A stretch of DNA of 64,000 bases from an uncultured Rhodopila sp. (GTDB lineage: Bacteria; Pseudomonadota; Alphaproteobacteria; Acetobacterales; Acetobacteraceae): assembly GCF_903944925.1 (NCBI RefSeq), contig NZ_CAJATU010000098.1, positions 124,001 through 188,000 of the forward strand, written 5' to 3'. The notes below the pieces were generated by a model. That model was not told where the DNA came from, ran no database searches, and worked only from the letters and a program-made list of their open reading frames with translations. Every line of letters starts with the position of its first letter. The first letter of the stretch is position 1. This document shows positions 27,415-34,690 of this stretch, in pieces. Position numbers and translations under genes: made by a program.

Positions 27415-27867
27415 ATGGGGTTCTCCCCCCGAACCGAGACATTGCTGACCCGCGCCTCCGCCATGTGCGAGGGCCGTGGCGCCCGGCTAACCGATCTGCG
27501 CCGCCAGGTGCTGGGATTGATCCTGGACCGCGAGGCGCCGACGGGGGCGTACGATCTGCTGGACCAGTTGCGCAGCACGCGGCATGGCGCGGCGCCTCCC
27601 ACAGTGTATCGCGCGTTGGAGTTTTTGCAGGACCAGGGGCTGGTGCACAAGCTGGAGCGGCTGTCGGCGTTCGTCGGCTGCATTGCGCATGAGGACCATA
27701 ATCACGCGGCGCAGTTCTTTATCTGCCGATCATGCGGTAAAGTGGCGGAGTTGGAGGATCACGAGTTGGCGCATGCGCTGGAGGATGCGGCCAGGCGGCT
27801 GGGGTTCAAGCTGGGCAAGGCGACGATCGAGGCGGAGGGGTTGTGCGCCGGGTGTTCGGCTATATGA
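27415..27867 (+). CDS. zur: Fur-family regulator, Zur-like
   Basis: The 150-residue protein has a winged-helix N-terminus (LTDLRRQVLGLIL, about residues 24-36, and PTVYRALEFLQDQGLVHKLE, 19-residue core at about 60). It also has the Fur-family metal sites: HEDHNHAAQFFICRSCGK (about 92-108, a CxxC zinc site) and a C-terminal CAGC. HNHAAQF is typical of Zur in Gram-negatives, and the final CxxC is also Zur-like. AAGGAG precedes the ATG. The gene is divergent from hisI/COG0523 over only 46 bases, so it could control both sides. I could not see a convincing palindromic operator. Confidence 0.85.
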   Translation: MGFSPRTETLLTRASAMCEGRGARLTDLRRQVLGLILDREAPTGAYDLLDQLRSTRHGAAPPTVYRALEFLQDQGLVHKLERLSAFVGCIAHEDHNHAAQFFICRSCGKVAELEDHELAHALEDAARRLGFKLGKATIEAEGLCAGCSAI

Positions 27868-27936
27868 CAGCCGCGGATCGGGTGACTCCGCATGCGATCA
27901 GTGCCAAAACAGCGCTGACTACGCCGGGAGGTCCCT

Positions 27937-30321
27937 ATGAATGCGCCGATGACAACGATCGCGCCGCTCTCAACGCCGGAAACGCGGCGCGTGCACATCC
28001 TCAAGCAGTTGGAGCGCAAACTGCTCTGGCTGTCCGCCTGGATGATCCACAACGCCAACCACATCCGCCCTAACCGGGACGGACTGAAAGTCGGCGGTCA
28101 CCAGGCGTCCTGCGCCTCCTGCATCTCCATCCTGGCGGCGCTGTATTTCGAGGTCGCCCGGCCGCAGGACCGCATCGCGGTCAAGCCGCATGCCGGGCCG
28201 GTGTTCCACGCCATGAACTACCTGTTCGGGCGGCAGACCCGGGACAAGCTGGAACGCCTGCGGCAGTTCGGCGGCATCCAGCCCTATCCGTCGCGGGTCA
28301 AGGACGGGGCGGAGGTGGATTTCTCCACCGGCTCCGTCGGCCTGGGCGTCGCCATGACCAGCTTTGCCGCGCTGATGGCGGACTACGCCCGGCTGCACGG
28401 CATCGGCCGCACCGATTTGCCGCCCGGCCGCCACATCGCCATCTGCGGCGACGCCGAACTGGACGAGGGCAATATCTACGAAGCCCTGCTGGAAGGCTGG
28501 AAGCACGACGTCCGCAATGTCTGGTGGATCGTCGATTATAACCGCCAAAGCCTCGATTCCGTCGTCCCCGACCGCCTGTTCGGCCGCATCGAGGGCCTGT
28601 TCCGCGACATGGGCTGGAACTGCGTCACCATCAAGTTCGGCCGCAAGCTGGAAGCCGCCTTTGCCCGCGACGGCGGCGAGGCGCTGCGCGACTGGATCGA
28701 TGACTGCCCCAACAGCCTGTATTCCGCCCTGACCTTCCAGGGCGGCGCGGCCTGGCGGCAGACCCTGCTGTCCGACCTGGGACGATCGAAGGCGCGCGCC
28801 ATCATCGATGAGCTGAACGACGAGGAACTCGGTGCGCTGATGACCAACCTCGGCGGCCACGACATCGAGACGGTCATCGAGACCCTGCGCGCCGCCGATG
28901 CCGACAGCGACCAGCCGACATGCTTCATCGCCTACACCATCAAGGGCATGGGGCTGCCCTTCGCCGGCCACAAGGACAACCACGCCGGCATGATGAGCAA
29001 GGAGCAGATGGAGCAGTTCCGCCAGGACATGCATATCCGCCCCGGCCATGAGTGGGACATGTTCGAGGGTCTGGACGTGCCCGAGGCGGAGCTGCAGGCG
29101 TTCCTGCGCGATTGCCCGTTCGGCACGCCTTTGACCCCGTCGGGCCGGCTGCTGACCGCGCCGGAGGTGTTCGTGCCGCCGGTGCTGCCGAACCCCAAGC
29201 AGAGCGGGCGCAAGATGTCGACCCAGGGCGGCTTTGGCGAAATCCTCGCCGAAATCGGCCGCGGCCAAGGGGATTTGAAGGACCTCGCCGCTCACATCAT
29301 GACCACGTCGCCGGACGTGACCGTTTCCACCAACCTCGGCCCCTGGGTGAACCGGCGCGGCATCTTCGATCGGCATACGCGAAACGACGTGTTCCGCGAT
29401 TCGAAGCTGGCGTCGGCGCAGCGCTGGGGGATGTCGCCGAAGGGCCAGCACGTCGAGCTCGGTATCGCCGAGCAGAACCTGTTCCTGCTGCTGGGCGCCG
29501 CTGGACTGGCGCCGGGGATGACGGGCGCGCGGCTGCTGCCGGTGGGGACGGTGTACGATCCGTTCGTCAACCGCGGCCTGGATGCGTTGATCTACGCCTG
29601 TTACCAGGATGCGCGGTTCCTGCTGATCTCGACGCCGTCCGGCCTCAGCCTGGCGCCGGAGGGCGGCCAGCACCAGTCGATCAACACCCCGCTGATCGGG
29701 ATGGCAGCCGATCGGCTGGCCAGTTTCGAACCGGCGCATGTGGATGAGCTGGGGATACTGCTGCGGCACGCATTCGACTTCATGCAGCGTCCGGACGGTT
29801 CCGCCGTGTGGTTGCGCCTGTCCACCCGGGCGCTGGAGCAGAAGCCACGCGAACTGGACGCGGTGGCGGTGATCGCCGGTGCGCATTGGGTGGTGCCGCC
29901 GGCGGAGGGCGCGCGGATCGCCCTGGCCTACCAGGGGCCCGTCGCGCCGGAGGCCGAGGCGGCGTTCGAAGTGCTGCGCGACGAAGACCCGGCGGCCGGA
30001 CTGCTGGCTCTGACGTCCCCCGATCGGCTGTACGCCGGCTGGCTGGACGCGCAACGGGCGCGGCGGACGGGGAATCGCGGGGCGGTGTCGCATATCGAGC
30101 GGGTGCTGGCGCCGCTGGCGCGCGGGGCGGCCTTGGTGACGGTACTGGACGGGCATCCGGCGACACACTCCTGGATGGGGGCGGTGCGCGGACAGAGGGT
30201 GGTGCCGCTGGGCCCGGACCATTTCGGGCAGAGCGGTGATATCCCGGACTTGTACCGGGAGTATGGCCTGGATACGGACGCGATCCTGGATGCGTGCGCT
30301 CAGGCGATGTTGGCGGAATAG
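27937..30321 (+). CDS. AceE-like thiamine-diphosphate 2-oxoacid dehydrogenase E1 (transketolase superfamily)
   Basis: The 794-residue protein resembles homodimeric pyruvate dehydrogenase E1 / MdeB-type enzymes. It has HQASCASCISILAALYF near residue 53, VKPHAGPVFHAMNYLFG near 84, and the thiamine-diphosphate motif GDAELDEGNIYEA (about 172) followed by VDYNRQS. A central pyrimidine domain begins near STNLGPWVNRRG, and GIAEQNLFL (about 510) contributes the catalytic Glu. No E2 or E3 gene is adjacent. Length is about 100 residues less than AceE, mainly at the N-terminus that binds E2 in E. coli, so it may act as a transketolase-like or 2-oxobutyrate enzyme. Substrate unknown. Confidence 0.8.
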   Translation: MNAPMTTIAPLSTPETRRVHILKQLERKLLWLSAWMIHNANHIRPNRDGLKVGGHQASCASCISILAALYFEVARPQDRIAVKPHAGPVFHAMNYLFGRQTRDKLERLRQFGGIQPYPSRVKDGAEVDFSTGSVGLGVAMTSFAALMADYARLHGIGRTDLPPGRHIAICGDAELDEGNIYEALLEGWKHDVRNVWWIVDYNRQSLDSVVPDRLFGRIEGLFRDMGWNCVTIKFGRKLEAAFARDGGEALRDWIDDCPNSLYSALTFQGGAAWRQTLLSDLGRSKARAIIDELNDEELGALMTNLGGHDIETVIETLRAADADSDQPTCFIAYTIKGMGLPFAGHKDNHAGMMSKEQMEQFRQDMHIRPGHEWDMFEGLDVPEAELQAFLRDCPFGTPLTPSGRLLTAPEVFVPPVLPNPKQSGRKMSTQGGFGEILAEIGRGQGDLKDLAAHIMTTSPDVTVSTNLGPWVNRRGIFDRHTRNDVFRDSKLASAQRWGMSPKGQHVELGIAEQNLFLLLGAAGLAPGMTGARLLPVGTVYDPFVNRGLDALIYACYQDARFLLISTPSGLSLAPEGGQHQSINTPLIGMAADRLASFEPAHVDELGILLRHAFDFMQRPDGSAVWLRLSTRALEQKPRELDAVAVIAGAHWVVPPAEGARIALAYQGPVAPEAEAAFEVLRDEDPAAGLLALTSPDRLYAGWLDAQRARRTGNRGAVSHIERVLAPLARGAALVTVLDGHPATHSWMGAVRGQRVVPLGPDHFGQSGDIPDLYREYGLDTDAILDACAQAMLAE

Positions 30322-30563
30322 AAGGGTCTTGGCGCGACCTGCGATCCGCTCCGGCGACGAAGCGTTTGAAACCTTTACAGATCAGACACTTCCAGAGGAC
30401 ATCGGTTCAGCGAACCGAACAGCAGTGAAGAACCCCTCCGGAGGACCGAGACCACCGGACGGACCTGCCGCATAAGGACGTCGCAGACCCGCCACGACAC
30501 ATCGCGGGTGCATGGGTCTCAACAGTGGCGAATCGCACCGTTGTGGTGTACGGAGGCTGCGGG

Positions 30564-31955
30564 CTAATATCGGGATAAGTTCCGGCCAAGTACATCTGTC
30601 AACTCGCTTATATCAATCTCAAGCTCCGTAGAGGCAAACCCCCCTTTCGCGTAAACACGTTCGAACCGATGACCGAGACCATTGGCTAAATTGCGGAAGA
30701 AATCCGGCCTGAAGGGGCTTGATGGCATGATTTCAATCACCAGACAGCCTGTTTCGGCAAAAATCAGGTTCGCAAAACCGGCACCGTGCAGTGCCACTAC
30801 AGCCTCCGCCTCTGAAAAAAGGCAGAATTGCTGCGTGAAAGATAAGTCCTCCAGGTGCAATTCCTCAAAGCCGAATTCCTTGGCGATCTCGACGGCAGCT
30901 TTCTCATTGAGAGCCCGCCTGGACCGGGCCCTTGCCCGAGAGATAAACAGCCGTCTGGCCTGGCTTCTCTTGAAATTTAGTTTACTCCCCAGATATTCCG
31001 CGCACCGTCGCAAAACGAACGGGTTCCGAACCACCCCCCACTCCACAATCGCTCTTTCCGGGACCAATAAATCATCCACCTTCATAGACGATAGATCATC
31101 CATCTGGAAAATCTGCGATTCAATACCAAATGCCTGTGCGATTTCGCTCTGAAATTTGCTTTCTATTCTTGTTGTCAGTAGCGGCGTTGTGTCGTCTATC
31201 TGGTCGCGGACGGCAAACAAATTTACCAAGTCTTCCGCAAGATGGTGATAATAATTTTGATAGCCGCCGATGAGGCAAGCCCTGGCTTGCCGTGTATATT
31301 TAGGGGTCGGATACAACACGACGCCACGACCGTGACTTCTCTGTAAATGGGTCATCCGAGGGACAAATAGACAACCGCTCCCGTCCAGTATGATCCAGTC
31401 CGTCGACACCACCCTCGCGTTTTTAATGGAAAAGCTTTTGTCGCCGTACGATACGCGACGCGTCGTTTGCAAGAACCGGCTTTTATGCCGAAGCGGGAAC
31501 GGTGCGCTGAGTTTTTCATCAACCAGGTCCAACGCAGCTCGCCTCGATAGCAACTCGAACGTTTCCCACTCGCGAACCCATTTACGCGATATGGAAACAG
31601 ATCCACCCCTTTCAGCACACAAGTAATTACCATTCCCCGAGATGGCAATTTTGTTAGAGCTAAGGTAGTGAATGGTGAGGTTGTTCTCACAAAAGCTTGC
31701 TTCATCACATATGGAAATCAGACAGTCAATGGCTAAGTGCAGGAACCTGTCGGGCCTTCTGTGTAATGTGAGCACGGGTTTCTCTCCCATCTGCGTCATG
31801 CAGACGAGGGACGCCAGGCTTTCCTTTGATAGGGCGTCGGCTGATACCTGCTTGAGCTTTCCGTTGTCCTCGTCATAAACCAAAAAAGATGAATGGGTGA
31901 CATTGTACAAGAACGTTATTTGTGCAGGGGAGATCCCGCTGAATTCAGTAGACAT
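30564..31955 (-). CDS. GT61-type glycosyltransferase (DUF563)
   Basis: The 463-residue protein shows the GT61 core. YYHHLAEDLVNLF (about residue 230) contains the family histidine, ARRLFISRARARSRRALNE (about 330) gives the RxxSRxxAxxR element, and AVVALHGAGFANLIFAETG (about 388) gives the HGAGxxN motif. This family transfers pentose or GlcNAc to glycans or lipopolysaccharide. Codons are AT-richer than in neighbouring genes, a sign of recent transfer. It overlaps the preceding minus-strand ORF by 11 bases, and GAGG precedes the ATG. Acceptor unknown. Confidence 0.82.
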   Translation of the reverse strand: MSTEFSGISPAQITFLYNVTHSSFLVYDEDNGKLKQVSADALSKESLASLVCMTQMGEKPVLTLHRRPDRFLHLAIDCLISICDEASFCENNLTIHYLSSNKIAISGNGNYLCAERGGSVSISRKWVREWETFELLSRRAALDLVDEKLSAPFPLRHKSRFLQTTRRVSYGDKSFSIKNARVVSTDWIILDGSGCLFVPRMTHLQRSHGRGVVLYPTPKYTRQARACLIGGYQNYYHHLAEDLVNLFAVRDQIDDTTPLLTTRIESKFQSEIAQAFGIESQIFQMDDLSSMKVDDLLVPERAIVEWGVVRNPFVLRRCAEYLGSKLNFKRSQARRLFISRARARSRRALNEKAAVEIAKEFGFEELHLEDLSFTQQFCLFSEAEAVVALHGAGFANLIFAETGCLVIEIMPSSPFRPDFFRNLANGLGHRFERVYAKGGFASTELEIDISELTDVLGRNLSRY

Positions 31956-32583
31956 CCGACCTCGCGTGCTGCGAACCGAGCTGCGCTAGCGAACGGACCT
32001 TGGTTCGCCCGCGGCCGCCGCGCCTTCCAGAAATAGTCTTGATGCGTCCAATGTAGCTGACAATCGACCGCGGAAGGTCAGCTTGCTGCGGCTGGGTCGC
32101 TCCCAGTCCATCACCCTTGCTATGCTTGCGGTCTGCGTCGTCTTCCCGATAACCTGGACGCAAGTTGCAGCGGGTATGGTGCAGCTCGCGAACTAACCCG
32201 GGTTCGCGGCAATGATGCATCGCCAATTTGCCAAACCGTTCATTCGGCTCAGGCCTCCTGTAGATCGCACACGCGTAGTCTTGTGCTTTCCCGGCAACAA
32301 CTGCCCGATTCGCCGCTCGCATGATGGTTTGCGCCTGAGCGGCCGGAACGCACCCAGCGCGGCTCGTTTCGGGGCCGAGAGTGTAGGTCGTAGGGGCCCC
32401 GAGGGTCGCCTTCATCATTCTGACGGAGAGCATGGCCGACTTGTCGGCCGCCTGAATGGTGGCAATGTCGGAATGCCGGTACGGCGCCGCCGACCCGGCA
32501 ACGCGAAGCATTTCGGTTACGGTAATGGCTTGACGCGCCCGGGGACCTTTCAATGCCTGCAATGTGTTGCTCCCTCCCGACAT
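31945..32583 (-). CDS. Weakly supported hypothetical ORF upstream of GT61
   Basis: An open frame of 212 codons reads a basic protein with no domain I recognise. Its stop TGA overlaps the GT61 start (ATGTCTACTGA), which is the only real argument for translation. The first 70 residues (TVTEMLRVAGSAAPYRHSDI and neighbours) look more protein-like than the Arg/Gly-rich end. A frame of comparable length exists on the other strand (32212-32700), so chance openness is quite possible. It could be a decayed gene. Confidence 0.25.
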   Translation of the reverse strand: MSGGSNTLQALKGPRARQAITVTEMLRVAGSAAPYRHSDIATIQAADKSAMLSVRMMKATLGAPTTYTLGPETSRAGCVPAAQAQTIMRAANRAVVAGKAQDYACAIYRRPEPNERFGKLAMHHCREPGLVRELHHTRCNLRPGYREDDADRKHSKGDGLGATQPQQADLPRSIVSYIGRIKTISGRRGGRGRTKVRSLAQLGSQHARSDVY

Positions 32584-33081
32584 TCACGTATCAATGGACC
32601 GGTTCAGCAACCAAGTCGCACAATACACTACGACTCGTGCCAGCGTGCCAACCACGAGCCGGGCCAGGGTCGTTTTGCCCAGCCCTCCGTTCCAGTTTAG
32701 TGACGATCGCCATGGGTTTCCCTGTGAGTCAGCCAACACCTAAATCGTCAGTACGTATTACGCAAAGAGAATTTATGCATGAAGGGCGCGCTAGGTCGGG
32801 ATGACCGGCCGCACGTGGCGCGCTGGTAGGTCAAGCACACCATCCGAAATTTGCGGCTTCGTGAGCCGTCGCCAGGAAGCCAAATCACAACGTCTGGCCG
32901 TCGCGCTGGCGGACGGTCGCCGTGATCCGCTGCTGCACCGAGAAACTCGTGCAGAGAGGCTTCCGGTCTTCGACCGACCGGGCCCGCTTCCGGCTTGTGC
33001 CGGATCATCTCGACCTGCGGCCAACCCACGGCGGTGACGAACAGACGCCCCCGCGGTGCGGTTTCGAGACGGACGATCCCG

Positions 33082-33714
33082 TCAAACCGCCTTCAGGAAA
33101 TCCGTCAGCTTGCTGATCGCCGTCAGCTTGTCGGTCTGATCCAGCGCTCCGAGCTCGGCGGCGAGACGATCCATCGCCGACTCATAGATCTGCCGTTCGG
33201 AAAAGCTCTGGTCGGGCTGCCCGGAGTTGCGGTGCAGGTCGCGCACCACCTCGGCAATTGCCAACGGATCGCCGGAGTTGATCTTCGCTTCATACTCCTG
33301 CGCCCGCCGGGACCACATCGTGCGCTTCACCCGGGCCTTGCCCTTCAGCACCGCCAGAGCCTCGTCGAACTGCTTGCGGCTAGCCAGCTTGCGCAGCCCC
33401 GCGGTGCGCGCCTTGGCGACCGGCACGCGCAGGGTCATGCGGTTTTCCTCGAACGTGATGTGGATCAGTTCGAGTTCGTGCCCCGCGATATTCTCGACCG
33501 CGATTCGCTCTACCCGGCCAACACCGTGCGTCGGGTAGACGACATGGTCGCCCTCGACAAAGATTTCGGCTTTCGCGATCGCTCGCGGCGTCAGGTTCGG
33601 CCCGTTGTGCGGCGGGCGCGGCTGCACCCGCGGCTCCTGCGCCGCCGGAGCGCTGACCGCCGGCTGTTCAACCACCGGATTCGACACGTCTTCCACTGCT
33701 TGCTGCTCACCCAT
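33082..33714 (-). CDS. carD: CarD-family transcription regulator
   Basis: The 210-residue protein has a disordered proline/alanine-rich N-terminus (about 1-48). A CarD/TRCF RNA-polymerase-interacting domain follows (GDHVVYPTHGVGRVERIAVE, read from about residue 56), and then a helical DNA-binding C-terminus (about 110-205). CarD proteins bind RNA polymerase and stabilise open promoter complexes, influencing rRNA and general transcription. In alphaproteobacteria the gene often neighbours the FdxA ferredoxin, as here. A GGTAAGAAG site precedes the ATG. The preceding 32.6-33.1 kb stretch has no gene. Confidence 0.92.
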   Translation of the reverse strand: MGEQQAVEDVSNPVVEQPAVSAPAAQEPRVQPRPPHNGPNLTPRAIAKAEIFVEGDHVVYPTHGVGRVERIAVENIAGHELELIHITFEENRMTLRVPVAKARTAGLRKLASRKQFDEALAVLKGKARVKRTMWSRRAQEYEAKINSGDPLAIAEVVRDLHRNSGQPDQSFSERQIYESAMDRLAAELGALDQTDKLTAISKLTDFLKAV

Positions 33715-33945
33715 CTTCTTACCTGCAGGTCAACCGTACAAATGTGTCGGAACGATGGAGGCTGCAAGCGGGTCTGCTACGCCGCACATGGCTTAATCCG
33801 ATACGATTCCGCTGCTTCCGCGCGGATCGTCATGTCGCCAGCCGCCACCTTTCTCGCTAACCCCGCGGTGACGCGCACCGGCAAAGGGATGCTTACGACT
33901 CGAACCTATATCACGAAAATCGACGCGAGTCAGGGGCTAAAGCCG

Positions 33946-34284
33946 CTACGACGTAACCTCTCCGGGTTCCGGAGAGAACAGTTCCGCCTTGTCGGGCTTG
34001 CCCTTCCATTCCTCAGCATCCGCCGGGGGCTCTCCCTTGCGGGTGATATTGGGCCAAACTGTTGCGTGCTCGCGGTTGATGACCAGCCACGCCTCGGTCC
34101 GGTCGTCGCTGTCCGGCAGAATCGCTTCGGCCGGACATTCCGGCTCGCATACGCCGCAATCGATGCATTCATCCGGATGGATCACAAGCATGTTCGCGCC
34201 GACGTAGAAGCAGTCGACCGGGCAAACCTCCACGCAATCCATGAACTTACAACGAATGCAATTCTCGGTGACCACATAGGTCAT
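33946..34284 (-). CDS. fdxA: Seven-iron ferredoxin FdxA
   Basis: The 112-residue protein has the two cluster motifs of a 3Fe-4S/4Fe-4S ferredoxin: [18 protein letters not shown] (residues 9-26) and [12 protein letters not shown] (about 40-51). The C-terminal extension ends PEWKGKPDK-like ([15 protein letters not shown]) as in FdxA of proteobacteria. It carries electrons; its partner in this organism is not known. It lies between the S4-protein gene and carD in the same orientation, an arrangement conserved in related alphaproteobacteria. AGAGG precedes the ATG. Confidence 0.95.
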   Translation of the reverse strand: MTYVVTENCIRCKFMDCVEVCPVDCFYVGANMLVIHPDECIDCGVCEPECPAEAILPDSDDRTEAWLVINREHATVWPNITRKGEPPADAEEWKGKPDKAELFSPEPGEVTS

Positions 34285-34332
34285 TGGGCAACCTCTGGAC
34301 GTAGGGATAACAGGCGGCGCGGTGCCGGGCGA

Positions 34333-34662
34333 TCAGGCGGTGCGATATGCCGACGAATCGGCATCAGTGCAAGATGTTGATGGCACATCGCTGACATCCA
34401 TGTACAAAAGCCGCGCCTCGGAGGCAGGACCGCGCCGCTGCGCCAGGCTGGCAACCCGCAAAACCCGCACCGTTCCGTGCACCGGAACGGTCAGCACATC
34501 CCCGATCCGCAGCCGGGCGTGCGGCTTGCATGTCGGCTGCCGGTTGATGCGAACCGAGCCTTGCGCAACCAGCGCCGCACAATCCGAGCGCGCCCGCATG
34601 ACCCTCGCGCACCAGAGCCACTTGTCCAACCGCTGCCAGTCCCGGTCCTCTACGTCAGGTAT
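34333..34662 (-). CDS. S4-domain RNA-binding protein (Hsp15-like)
   Basis: The frame encodes an S4 domain (RLDKWLWCARVMRARSDCAALV), typical of RNA-binding Hsp15/RluB-type proteins that bind ribosomal RNA or 50S-stalled particles. The start is odd. Homologues usually begin several residues before the LDKWLW motif, and the only candidate start within range with a good ribosome site (GGGGAGGGGAG, 34670-34680 region) is ATA at 34662. TTG at 34629 has no ribosome site but would give a 98-residue product. The gene lies 28 bases after the helicase stop and 48 before fdxA, so an operon is likely. Confidence 0.75.
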   Translation of the reverse strand: MPDVEDRDWQRLDKWLWCARVMRARSDCAALVAQGSVRINRQPTCKPHARLRIGDVLTVPVHGTVRVLRVASLAQRRGPASEARLLYMDVSDVPSTSCTDADSSAYRTA

Positions 34663-34690
34663 TGCTCCCCTCCCCGATCAAGCCCCACCG

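Larger units (their letters stand above)
30322..33081. other. AT-richer, gene-poor patch, probably imported
   Basis: From about 30564 to about 32760 base composition falls to roughly 45-50 percent G+C by inspection, against about 66 percent around it. The patch holds one convincing gene (GT61 glycosyltransferase) and one weak ORF. It separates the AceE-like gene from the helicase-S4-FdxA-CarD block. I see no tRNA, terminal repeat or integrase, so the boundaries are not defined. Bases 30322-30563 and 32584-33081 hold no gene I can support. Confidence 0.55.

Noticed and set aside
27970-30222. 750-codon minus-strand frame over the AceE-like gene
   Set aside because: Antisense shadow with Arg/Gln/His-rich composition; the sense frame has clear motifs.
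32212-32700. 162-codon plus-strand frame in the AT-rich patch
   Set aside because: No ribosome site, no recognised content, overlapped by other frames.
32748-33029. Short minus-strand frames that faintly recall transposase debris
   Set aside because: No transposase motif, no terminal repeats; resemblance too vague to call.
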